Positions 31,022 through 38,883 of a stretch of 64,000 nucleotides of DNA are shown here, in pieces (the stretch's first letter is position 1; each line of letters starts with the position of its first letter). Source of the DNA: Pseudomonas sp. N3-W (GTDB lineage Bacteria; Pseudomonadota; Gammaproteobacteria; Pseudomonadales; Pseudomonadaceae); the NCBI RefSeq assembly GCF_024970185.1, contig NZ_CP103965.1, positions 3,096,001 to 3,160,000 of the forward strand, in the 5' to 3' direction. The notes beneath the pieces were generated by a model. That model was not told where the DNA came from, searched no databases, and saw only the letters and a program-made list of their open reading frames with translations. The position numbers and the translations under genes were made by a program.

Positions 31022-32644
31022 ATGTCAGCTACCCCCCATGCCCTGAATGGGCCCCTTGAGTTGTCGCTGCGCAACGACACCGACCTGAGTCTGGTGGTGT
31101 TACAGGTTGCTGCCCTTGAACACGGCGGCCTGACGCTCGGCCCCGACTGTCAGCGTCTGCTGTTGAGCGACGGCAGACGGGTCATGGCACCGCGAGCTCA
31201 GGTCCGGGTCGCCCTGCCAGCGGGGCCGGTGGGCATTGTCCTGGCGGATGCGACTTCGCTGTTCCCCCTGGCCTGCGGGGTGTTTGACCTCGGGGTCGAT
31301 CCGCAGCTGCAACTGACCGTGGGCCAGGAGCAGGTCGCAGGCATGGGCCAGGCCCTGAACCTGGTGCGCAACCTGATGGCGGCCCCCAGCTCGCAACTGG
31401 CCAGTGACCTCAATAACAGCCTGCAAGAAACCCTGGCGGACCCCGGCACCGACGCCGACGCGATCCTGCGGGGATACTTCGACAGCCATCCGCCATTCCA
31501 GCTTATCGACGCCACCCAGTTCGGCCTGGCCCTGAGTTGGGCGCGCAACTACGCCTATCTCTGGAGCATGGCCACCGACGGCACACCGGGCCTGGACTAC
31601 GACCTGCAGGCGGCGCCTTACCTGGGTGTGGCGAAGACTTCACTGGGTTGCGTCAGCTTCAGCCTCAGGGCCGATGCGCCGCCGGCCGATCCTTGCGATC
31701 CCGGCTGTGGCCTGCAACTGCAGTGGACGCCAGCCGCAGGCACCACAACCGCATTGCGTTATGCCGACGGTAGCTTAGGGGATGGTGCCGGGCTGACGCT
31801 GATCGGCTCGTTCGTGGCCTCGGGCTGGGTTTGCGGGCCGCCATCAGCGGGCCTGTTGCCAGTGCTGGCGGGCAGCCTCGACGGGCAACGGGTGATCGCC
31901 GTGCCGCGCACCTTGAGCCCGGCAGCGCTGGCGACGGCGCCGATCCAGCCGGCCGCGCAGGCCAGGAGCGATCAGGACCTCGGTCCGCTGGACATCGCCA
32001 ACCTGACCATGAGCCTCATCGGCCTGGTGTCCTCGGTGGTGACCATCGTCAGTGCGGTGATCGCCGTCGTCGCTTACTTCAAGGCTCGGCGCGTCGCCAA
32101 CCAGCCGGTTGACCGGAGCACGGTGGTTGATGCCCAGGAAGTGGCGCGCCAAGTCCGTGAGGGGTTGCGCGATCTGTTGCGCGAGGAACTGGCCCGCGTC
32201 GCTGAAGTACTGCCGGCCATCGAGGAAATCAAGGACCTGCAGAATCGCTTGCGCGACAGCATTCCTGAAACCCTCACCGAAGTCGTTCGCCTGCAACTGG
32301 GAGACACCCTGACGAAGCTGGAGCTGCAGGTGCGTGACCTGGGAGCGATCGAGATCACCAATGGCCTTCTAGAGGTGCAGGACAAATTGGTGGAGGCCGC
32401 ACGGAGCCTGAGCCAGGACCTGCCGCGCGCCACACTGGAGCTCTTCCAGGCCCAACAGGACATTCCGGTGGTGCTCCACGACATGGGCACTCAGGTGAAT
32501 CTGGAACTCAGAGAACAGATTGAAACGGGACTTGAGGTGACCCGGGAGACCTTGAAGATCAGCGAAGACATGCAGAAGGAAATGGAGGACATCCGCGACG
32601 GCGAGGAGCAGGTCCTGGAAGAGACATCGCCGGTCAAGCAATAA
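31022..32644 (+). CDS. Cluster protein 1: shared N-domain, TM helix, long coiled coil
   Basis: A 540-residue protein with AGGAGG before ATG 31022. The first ~110 residues are beta-rich (ELSLRNDTDLSLVVLQVAAL, ADATSLFPLACGVFDLG). Residues 111-200 are helical and contain NLMAAPSSQLASDLNNSLQE and SWARNYAYLWSMATDGTPGL. One membrane helix lies at 327-353, and residues ~370-530 form an acidic coiled coil. Cluster protein 6 (38884) has the same N-terminal blocks (NIMTAPSSKM, WLRGFAYLWGMNDKGQPGM), so they are paralogues. No signal peptide is seen. The family is not known to me; it could be a scaffold or a target of the modification enzymes. Confidence 0.85.
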   Translation: MSATPHALNGPLELSLRNDTDLSLVVLQVAALEHGGLTLGPDCQRLLLSDGRRVMAPRAQVRVALPAGPVGIVLADATSLFPLACGVFDLGVDPQLQLTVGQEQVAGMGQALNLVRNLMAAPSSQLASDLNNSLQETLADPGTDADAILRGYFDSHPPFQLIDATQFGLALSWARNYAYLWSMATDGTPGLDYDLQAAPYLGVAKTSLGCVSFSLRADAPPADPCDPGCGLQLQWTPAAGTTTALRYADGSLGDGAGLTLIGSFVASGWVCGPPSAGLLPVLAGSLDGQRVIAVPRTLSPAALATAPIQPAAQARSDQDLGPLDIANLTMSLIGLVSSVVTIVSAVIAVVAYFKARRVANQPVDRSTVVDAQEVARQVREGLRDLLREELARVAEVLPAIEEIKDLQNRLRDSIPETLTEVVRLQLGDTLTKLELQVRDLGAIEITNGLLEVQDKLVEAARSLSQDLPRATLELFQAQQDIPVVLHDMGTQVNLELREQIETGLEVTRETLKISEDMQKEMEDIRDGEEQVLEETSPVKQ

Positions 32645-32689
32645 GCCCAGCGCATCCGCGCTATCAGCAACGCAAGGGAGATGCATGAA

Positions 32690-34507
32690 ATGGCTGCCAC
32701 CTATTCGATTCAGGTCAACAACGCCACGGCCGAGCCCCTGGATGTCTACACCACCCTGTCACCGGCGCAGACTGACCCGCCTTCGACCAACCCGGCCGAC
32801 TACGTGCCGACCTATACCTTGCTGGGCACGGTGGCGGCCAAGGACAACAGCAGCTTCAATACCAGCGAGGCCCTGGCCCGGGTGGTGGTGACCCGGCACA
32901 GCGACCAGTTCCCGCTCAAGGTCGCGGTGAGCAACGTGTTGATTCCCGGCAGCAACGTGATCGACCTTGGCAACGCCGACGTCAATGTGGCCACTTCCGG
33001 CTGGAGCTTTTACCAGTCCTTCGCCAGCCAGCCGTTCAGTCCCGAGTCCCTGAGCTTTGCGGCGCTGGTCGAACAGACGCCGGTGACCGCGCTGAACGCC
33101 GCCGCGCTGACCTTTTTCCAGAACAACGGCGCGCCGGGGCTGACCTTCGGCCTGTACTCGGCGATCGGCTACTGGGCGACCAACCAGCTTTACGCCTTTC
33201 CCGGCAGTTACTTCTGCTACGAGCCGCCGACCGGCAGCTCCATGGGCTTCATTCTGCCAAGCACTACCGTGGGTACCCTGACCATCGCCGATGGCCGTGC
33301 CAGCTATACCCCCTTGGGTGGCAGCGCGTTGAGCCTGGATTTTCTTGCCAGCAGCCTGTCCAGTGCAGGAGCGACCGCGAACAGCGGCCTGCTGACCACC
33401 GCGATCATTCGCGACCTGGCCTGGGAGGGTAAACCCGACACCATCACCTGGGGCTTTGTCGGCACCCTCGGTGGCCAGCAGTTCATCGCACAGTCCTATG
33501 CCAACCCGCAGGTACCTTGGTACGCCGTGGCCTATGACATGGTCTATGGCGCGTTTTTCACCGTGCAACTGGCGATGACCCTGGACGCGGCGATCAACCT
33601 GCTTGGCACCGTGGCCAACGGCCTGCAATGGCTGGGGCAGAACGTGTCCAGGCTGGCCAGCCGTATCCAGACCAGCCTCAACAGCGTCGGCGACACCGCG
33701 GGTCCCGGCAGTGGCGTCGGCGACGCTGCCGATCCGGTCAATGTCGACGTGGATATCGATGTCGACATTGACGTGGATGTGGACGTTGATATCGACATTG
33801 ATATTGATGTGGATGTCGACGTGGACATCGATGTGGACGTGGACGTGGACTTCATCGCCGTGGTGGATGTGGACGTGGATGTGGATATCGACGTCGACAT
33901 TGACGTGGTCACCGACACCGAGACGGACATCGACATCGACGTCGACACCGATATCGATACCGACGTCGACGTGCAGCCGGGCGCAGTAATGAAGGTGCTC
34001 AACGGCATTGGCAACTGGGTCATGACCAAGGCGCTGCCAACGCTGATCGAGGGCGCACTGATCTACGTCGCCTTCCAGAGCGTGAGCAAGATTCTCGATG
34101 CCTGGAAGGCGCAGGACGAACAGGACATTGCCAACCTGCAACCACGCCAGAGTACCGGCCTGGGCCTGCTGATCAACTACATGCTGCAGGACAACATCCC
34201 GGTGGCGACCCGCTGGCAGACCTTCAGCCAGTACGTCCAGGAAGTCAACGGCGACGTCAAGACCTTGCAGGTCACCCTGTCGTCGCTGTTGCAGACCGGC
34301 AACAGCCAGGCCGACAGCGAGGCGGCGAACTGGCGCTGGTCGAACCAGGACCAGGCCAGTGTCGTCGCCGCCATGGCGCCAGACACCGGCAGCAATGCCT
34401 ACAAGGCGTTCCAGACCCTGGGCAATGCCACCTATCAGGGTAAACCCCTGCCGGTGAAAATCGCGGCCACGGTGGCCATGAACTATCTGGCCGCGCAGAG
34501 CGCGTGA
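32690..34507 (+). CDS. Cluster protein 2 with (Val/Ile)-Asp repeat tract
   Basis: I start it at ATG 32690, nine bases after GGGAG; the ATG at 32681 touches that site. The product has 605 residues. The N-terminal ~100 residues (YSIQVNNATAEPLDVYTTLS, HSDQFPLKVAVSNVLIPGSN) parallel the N-domains of cluster proteins 1 and 6. Residues ~100-340 are beta-rich. Residues 352-428 are an almost pure alternation of Val/Ile (some Thr) with Asp, with about 18 dipeptides before a short FIAVV break and more after it. A helical C-domain follows. The tract could bind metal or be the modified segment. It is flanked by an 804-aa methyltransferase. Confidence 0.85.
   Translation: MAATYSIQVNNATAEPLDVYTTLSPAQTDPPSTNPADYVPTYTLLGTVAAKDNSSFNTSEALARVVVTRHSDQFPLKVAVSNVLIPGSNVIDLGNADVNVATSGWSFYQSFASQPFSPESLSFAALVEQTPVTALNAAALTFFQNNGAPGLTFGLYSAIGYWATNQLYAFPGSYFCYEPPTGSSMGFILPSTTVGTLTIADGRASYTPLGGSALSLDFLASSLSSAGATANSGLLTTAIIRDLAWEGKPDTITWGFVGTLGGQQFIAQSYANPQVPWYAVAYDMVYGAFFTVQLAMTLDAAINLLGTVANGLQWLGQNVSRLASRIQTSLNSVGDTAGPGSGVGDAADPVNVDVDIDVDIDVDVDVDIDIDIDVDVDVDIDVDVDVDFIAVVDVDVDVDIDVDIDVVTDTETDIDIDVDTDIDTDVDVQPGAVMKVLNGIGNWVMTKALPTLIEGALIYVAFQSVSKILDAWKAQDEQDIANLQPRQSTGLGLLINYMLQDNIPVATRWQTFSQYVQEVNGDVKTLQVTLSSLLQTGNSQADSEAANWRWSNQDQASVVAAMAPDTGSNAYKAFQTLGNATYQGKPLPVKIAATVAMNYLAAQSA
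33743..33973 (+). repeat. Degenerate GTxGAy hexamer array coding (V/I)D
   Basis: Codons alternate GTC/GTG/ATC/ATT/GAT/GAC; third positions vary (GTCGACGTGGATATCGATGT and so on), so the protein pattern is kept while the DNA is not a simple repeat. This implies selection on the amino acids rather than recent slippage. Confidence 0.85.
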
Positions 34508-34519
34508 AGGAGAATTCGC

Positions 34520-36934
34520 ATGAGCATGATCACCCCGCGCCCACACACGCCAGAGCAGGCCTACCCGGATGTCGAGAGCCATCGCCGACGTTGGCGCCAG
34601 CTGGCCCGGGCGATTGCCGCCCGCGGTCCGCAAGTCACCGACGACGTCGCACTGCTGACACCGCCGACACGCCCCGGCACCCTGGAGATCCTCGGCTCCG
34701 GTATCGAGGCTTCGGGCTTCACCCGCAGCGACGAGGCACGCATCGATGCCGCCGACCATGTCTTCTACTGCGTCGCCGATCCAGCCACCAAGATCTGGAT
34801 CCTTTCCCGACGCCCGGATGCGTATGACCTTTATGTGCTCTACGACGACAGCAAGCCGCGTTACCTGACCTACATGCAGATGACCGAGGCGATGCTGCAC
34901 TACGTGCGCGAAGGCGCCCATGTGGTCGCGATTTTCTATGGCCACCCTGGGGTCTTTGTGCTGTCCACCCACCGGGCGGTGACCATCGCCCGGCGCGAAG
35001 GACACCAGGCGACCATGCGTGCGGCGGTCAGTGCCCTGGACACCCTGTGCGCCGATCTGGGGGTCGACCCCAGCCAGCCGGGGATGCAGATGTACGAGGC
35101 CACCGACATGCTGATCCGCCGTCGCCAGCCCGACCCGGGGCTGCACCTGGTGCTATGGCAGGTGGGCCTGATCGGCGAGCTGGGCTATCGGCGCCAGGGC
35201 TACCTGAACAGCAACTTCGCGGTGCTGCTGGACTACCTCGAAGCGTTGTATGGCCCCGATCACCCGGTGATCAACTACGTAGGCTCGCGTTACCCGGGGA
35301 TCGACCCGTTGATCGACCACCAGACCTTGGCCAGCCTGCGCGATCCGCTGGCACAGTCCTGGGTCACCGGCATCTCGACCTTCTACCTGCCGCCGCGCTC
35401 GGCTGGCCAGTCCGACCCGGCGATGCTGGAGCGACTGGGACTGATCCGTCCCGGCCAGCCGGTGCGCGCGGCCACCGAGCCATTACGGGTGATCGACCGC
35501 TACGATAAACGCGAGCGGCGGGCGTTCAGTGATTTCGCCGGCTTCGATGTCCCGGCCAGTTACCAGTGGCAGCCGGACACCGCTGCCGGGCGTTTTGTCC
35601 TGGCCCTGAGTGACGACGCCCCATTGCGCCAACATTATCGCGAGGACCCGCAGGCGGCGCTGTTGGCCTGGGGCGGCGGACTGGATGCACGCGAGCGCCA
35701 CCTGCTGGCCCAGCGCGACCCTGGCGCCGTGCAACTGGCAGCCAAAGGCACCGAGACCCTACGCCATCCGGGCAACCGTGAGGCCCTGGAGCACTTGCTG
35801 ACCTATTCGTCGGCGACTGCCGCACTGTCGCGGGCGAGCAATGGCGCTGCGCCGGGCACCTTGCGCAGTACGGCAGCAGCCTGGTCGCGCAAGGCTGGCC
35901 TGACGGTGGACTGGCCACGCATGACCGGCGAACTGGGGGCGCTGCTGCAATCGAGCCTGGCGCCCTGGACCGGGTTCTATATGGACAGTGCCCGGCAGCT
36001 GACGTTGTCGGTGTTCTGCCGGATCAAGAACGCCGGCCTGCGCATGGATCTCAACGGTCAGCGCCTGATCGGCGTGCGCTACCAGGGCGGCGTGCTGACC
36101 TGGAAGGCCGAGGCCGGCAATCCCAGTTCGGGTTATCTGCAATCGGACCTTTCGGTGCCGGGGCTGCGCAGCTGGATCGGCCTGATCTGGCCGCTGGGTG
36201 AGGCCGCTGGCAGCCAGTACAAAGTGGCCTTGCGCGCCCAGTCACTGGCGCGCCCGGCGTGCCTGGCAGTGGGTGATTACCGGGTCAAGGGCTCGACCCT
36301 GCGCATCGTGCCCGAGCCTTTGTCGGGTCAGGGCGTGGCCATCCTGCGCGACGGCCAGCCGCTGAACCTGGAACTGGCCTTCAACGGCCGCGAGACACAG
36401 GCCGGCGAGTTGCGTCTGCCGCTATCGGCGCGGCGCATCGATCAACTGCCGGACTGGGCCCGGGGCGACTATCGCCTGCGTCTGGTGCACGGTCGTCTGG
36501 CAGAAATGCTGACGTTGCACCTCGCAGACGGCCGGCTCGAGGTCGGCGGCGTCGCGGTGACCCTGAGCCTGGAAGGCGGGCGCATCGTCTGGAGGGACGG
36601 CCCGGCTGCGTTAGCCTCGGGGGAACTGGAAATCGTGCTTGACCCGATTACTCTGCGGCCGTTGCTGCATGGCGATGGCCGTTCGGCCGCCGGTAACCCG
36701 ATTCGCTTGCGCGGCATGGCGCTGCTCGAGGCGCGGCAGATCGACCCACTGTTGGCCAACCCGAGGTTCGGCCTGCCGGACTGGGCCTGGGAGCATCTGG
36801 TGGGGCTGATGGTCGAGGCCAGCGACAAGGGCGGGGTGTTTCTCTGGCACGGTTATGACCGCGCGCGAAACAACCTGCGCCTGTTGCGCCAGGTACTCGA
36901 ACGTCTGCGTCAGGACGAGACGGAGGCGTTGTGA
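34520..36934 (+). CDS. Borosin-type backbone N-methyltransferase fused to BBD-like helices and a large C-terminal region
   Basis: An 804-residue protein. Residues ~53-292 match the tetrapyrrole-methylase-fold borosin enzymes: LEILGSGIEASG, VFYCVADPAT (81-90), DLYVLYDDSKPRYLTYMQM (103-121), IFYGHPGVFV and VTGISTFYLPP. Aligned from memory to OphMA, Tyr63, Tyr66, Arg72 and Tyr76 correspond to Tyr105, Tyr108, Arg114 and Tyr118. Residues ~355-411 (FVLALSDDAPLRQHYREDPQ, GLDARERHLLAQRDPGAV) resemble the helical borosin-binding/clasp domain. Residues ~470-804 are beta-rich and unlike known borosins; no hydrophobic core peptide is seen at the C-terminus. The enzyme would methylate peptide backbone amides with SAM, in cis or on a neighbour. 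Translation is coupled to the oxygenase gene. Confidence 0.88.
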   Translation: MSMITPRPHTPEQAYPDVESHRRRWRQLARAIAARGPQVTDDVALLTPPTRPGTLEILGSGIEASGFTRSDEARIDAADHVFYCVADPATKIWILSRRPDAYDLYVLYDDSKPRYLTYMQMTEAMLHYVREGAHVVAIFYGHPGVFVLSTHRAVTIARREGHQATMRAAVSALDTLCADLGVDPSQPGMQMYEATDMLIRRRQPDPGLHLVLWQVGLIGELGYRRQGYLNSNFAVLLDYLEALYGPDHPVINYVGSRYPGIDPLIDHQTLASLRDPLAQSWVTGISTFYLPPRSAGQSDPAMLERLGLIRPGQPVRAATEPLRVIDRYDKRERRAFSDFAGFDVPASYQWQPDTAAGRFVLALSDDAPLRQHYREDPQAALLAWGGGLDARERHLLAQRDPGAVQLAAKGTETLRHPGNREALEHLLTYSSATAALSRASNGAAPGTLRSTAAAWSRKAGLTVDWPRMTGELGALLQSSLAPWTGFYMDSARQLTLSVFCRIKNAGLRMDLNGQRLIGVRYQGGVLTWKAEAGNPSSGYLQSDLSVPGLRSWIGLIWPLGEAAGSQYKVALRAQSLARPACLAVGDYRVKGSTLRIVPEPLSGQGVAILRDGQPLNLELAFNGRETQAGELRLPLSARRIDQLPDWARGDYRLRLVHGRLAEMLTLHLADGRLEVGGVAVTLSLEGGRIVWRDGPAALASGELEIVLDPITLRPLLHGDGRSAAGNPIRLRGMALLEARQIDPLLANPRFGLPDWAWEHLVGLMVEASDKGGVFLWHGYDRARNNLRLLRQVLERLRQDETEAL

Positions 36935-37680
36935 TGTCGATGCAAGGCCTGCCCCTGACGGCCGGGGTCGAACGCGCCGAGCTGATGGCCGCGGCCGGCG
37001 CCCGGCCGCGGCGCAGTCGGCTGATCCTGGACTACGACACCCGGCGTTATCCCTTTGCCGCCTTGCTGTCGCGGGACGTGTTCAAGGTGCAGCGCCTGGA
37101 GATGCTCCATCATTACCTGCGGCAACAGCACGCCGCGGCCGGCACCCGGCCGGGGCGGCTGCGGCACCGGGATAACCTGATGCTGCGAGGCATGATGGAG
37201 CGCCAGCCGGCCGATGCCGCGTTCTACCGCCTCTACCACAGCTTCATGCTGCAGTTGCTGGCGCCATTGGTCGGGCGCGGCATTTCCTACACCAGCCACC
37301 CGAAATTGCGGGTGCACCTGGCCGGCACACCCAGCGTCAGCTCCTTTCACCACGATATCTGCGTCACCGAACGAATCGACCAGATCAATTTTTGGATGCC
37401 CTTCACCGATGTCCGGGACGGCTGCGCGTTGTGGCTGGAGAGCGACTACGGCAAGGCCGATTTCGCCCCGGTGGCACTGAGCTATGGGCAGGTGCTGATT
37501 TTTGATGGTGGCTACCTCGGGCACGGCTCGATGCACAACGACAGCGAGCGCACGCGGGTCAGCCTGGATATGCGTTTTTCCTACAAGAAAGCCACGACCC
37601 GCACCGAGGGCGTGGCCTTGCTCGACCACCTGGCGCAGGTCCTTGAACCTGCCGTCGTTAGCGAAGGAGTGCTGATGTGA
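36934..37680 (+). CDS. 2-oxoglutarate/Fe(II)-dependent oxygenase
   Basis: A 248-residue protein; its ATG at 36934 overlaps the methyltransferase stop (TGATG), with GGAGG upstream. The non-haem iron triad is visible: His139 and Asp141 in SSFHHDICVTE, and His197 in GYLGHGSMHN, with Arg208 (RTRVSLDMRF) for 2-oxoglutarate. WMPFTDVRDGCALWLESDYG is typical of phytanoyl-CoA-type hydroxylases. It is probably a hydroxylase acting on the same substrate as the methyltransferase. It overlaps the next gene by four bases. Confidence 0.88.
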   Translation: MSMQGLPLTAGVERAELMAAAGARPRRSRLILDYDTRRYPFAALLSRDVFKVQRLEMLHHYLRQQHAAAGTRPGRLRHRDNLMLRGMMERQPADAAFYRLYHSFMLQLLAPLVGRGISYTSHPKLRVHLAGTPSVSSFHHDICVTERIDQINFWMPFTDVRDGCALWLESDYGKADFAPVALSYGQVLIFDGGYLGHGSMHNDSERTRVSLDMRFSYKKATTRTEGVALLDHLAQVLEPAVVSEGVLM

Positions 37681-38843
37681 AAAATCATCCTGTGCAAGAC
37701 CTGTTGAGTAGCCTGGTCGACCCGGTTCGTGGCCAGCTCCCGCCCAAGGGGGTGGCCATGGTGCATTACGGTCCCGACGGCGTCAGTGTCGCCACCCACG
37801 GCCAGGCCGATTACAGCGCCCAGGCCGGGGGTGGCCTGATAATTCGCTACAGTGCCCGCCGCGCCGGTGGCGCCCCCTATTCGCAGAGCCAGCTGGCGGT
37901 GGACGCCCAAGGCCGCGCGCAGCATTCCACGACCCGTATGCTTGCTCCAGACGGCAGCCTGCGTCAGGTAGTGACCGGCGCCTACGACGACCTGCGCCTG
38001 ACCGACGCGGGCACGCCGGCCGAAGGTGTGGCCAGGCTGTCGGTGGCTGATGCCCAGGGCCGCACGACCCACAGTGCGCAGATGGCCTACAGCGATGAGC
38101 ACTACGCCAGTTACCAGCTCAGCAGTTTCGACCCCGCTGGCCGCGTGACCGACAGCACCACGGTTGACTACGCCCAGGCACAGATGGCAGGCACTCGCCT
38201 GGTCGGTGGGGTGCTTGCAGTGACCCGGACCGACGCCCAGGGACAGCGAGCCTCCAGCGCCCAGTCCTTTCTGAACGCTCAGGGCGTGCCATACAAGGTC
38301 CTGGTCACGCGTTATGCCAAGGACGGAGTGACCGTGGGGGGTTATGTCGACTCCGACTACAGCGCCGTGGTGTTCGATGCCTTGCGGCTGATCAAAGCCG
38401 GACAAATGGTGATACGTACCACCAGCGCCGAGGGCCGACCCGAAAGCGCCAGCGTCCTGCATTTCAGGGCGGGGCAGTTGGTGAGCACCAGGGCATTGGA
38501 AGACGTGGTGCAGGAGGCCGCGCCGAGCCCGCTGTTAGTGGCTCCGGTCGCCGCCCCCTGGACACCGTCGCGGCCCGCCGATCGTTGCGTCCTGCGTCGG
38601 CGGGTCGATGGTTCGTTGCTGCACAAGCGTGAGGATTGGTTTACCCGGCCTGGCACCAGCGGCATCCCCAGACGCTCGCAAGTAACCCTGTACGCCCGCG
38701 ACGGCACGCGAGCCATTCGCCTTACCGATGTGGATTACGCCGGCACCCGCTTCGACAGCGCCGGCAACCCCACGGGCGGGGCGATCGTTTCTACCCAGTA
38801 TCAGGCAGGCGTGCGCAGCAGCACTGCCTGCATCGCCTACTAA
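37677..38843 (+). CDS. Cluster protein 5: beta-repeat protein
   Basis: A 388-residue protein overlapping the oxygenase by ATGA (37677-37680). It is made of loosely repeated beta-strand units of about 75-80 residues with a recurring DAQGR/Q-x-HS or SS phrase (VDAQGRAQHSTTRML, VADAQGRTTHSAQM, RTDAQGQRASSAQSF) and Y-x-x-x-x-L near a GG (TRLVGGVLAV, VTVGGYVDSDYSAV). No signal peptide, membrane helix or catalytic motif. It recalls YD/antigen-type repeats only in style. Its tight coupling to the oxygenase suggests it belongs to the same complex or is a substrate. Confidence 0.75.
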   Translation: MKNHPVQDLLSSLVDPVRGQLPPKGVAMVHYGPDGVSVATHGQADYSAQAGGGLIIRYSARRAGGAPYSQSQLAVDAQGRAQHSTTRMLAPDGSLRQVVTGAYDDLRLTDAGTPAEGVARLSVADAQGRTTHSAQMAYSDEHYASYQLSSFDPAGRVTDSTTVDYAQAQMAGTRLVGGVLAVTRTDAQGQRASSAQSFLNAQGVPYKVLVTRYAKDGVTVGGYVDSDYSAVVFDALRLIKAGQMVIRTTSAEGRPESASVLHFRAGQLVSTRALEDVVQEAAPSPLLVAPVAAPWTPSRPADRCVLRRRVDGSLLHKREDWFTRPGTSGIPRRSQVTLYARDGTRAIRLTDVDYAGTRFDSAGNPTGGAIVSTQYQAGVRSSTACIAY

Positions 38844-38883
38844 AAGTGTTTGATCCAACCCGTCGTTCGACAAGGAGAGCACC

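Noticed and set aside
32759..35146. 795-residue minus-strand frame opposite the cluster
   Set aside because: It mirrors the GC-rich plus-strand codons, His/Gly/Arg-rich with no RBS or motif; a shadow frame.
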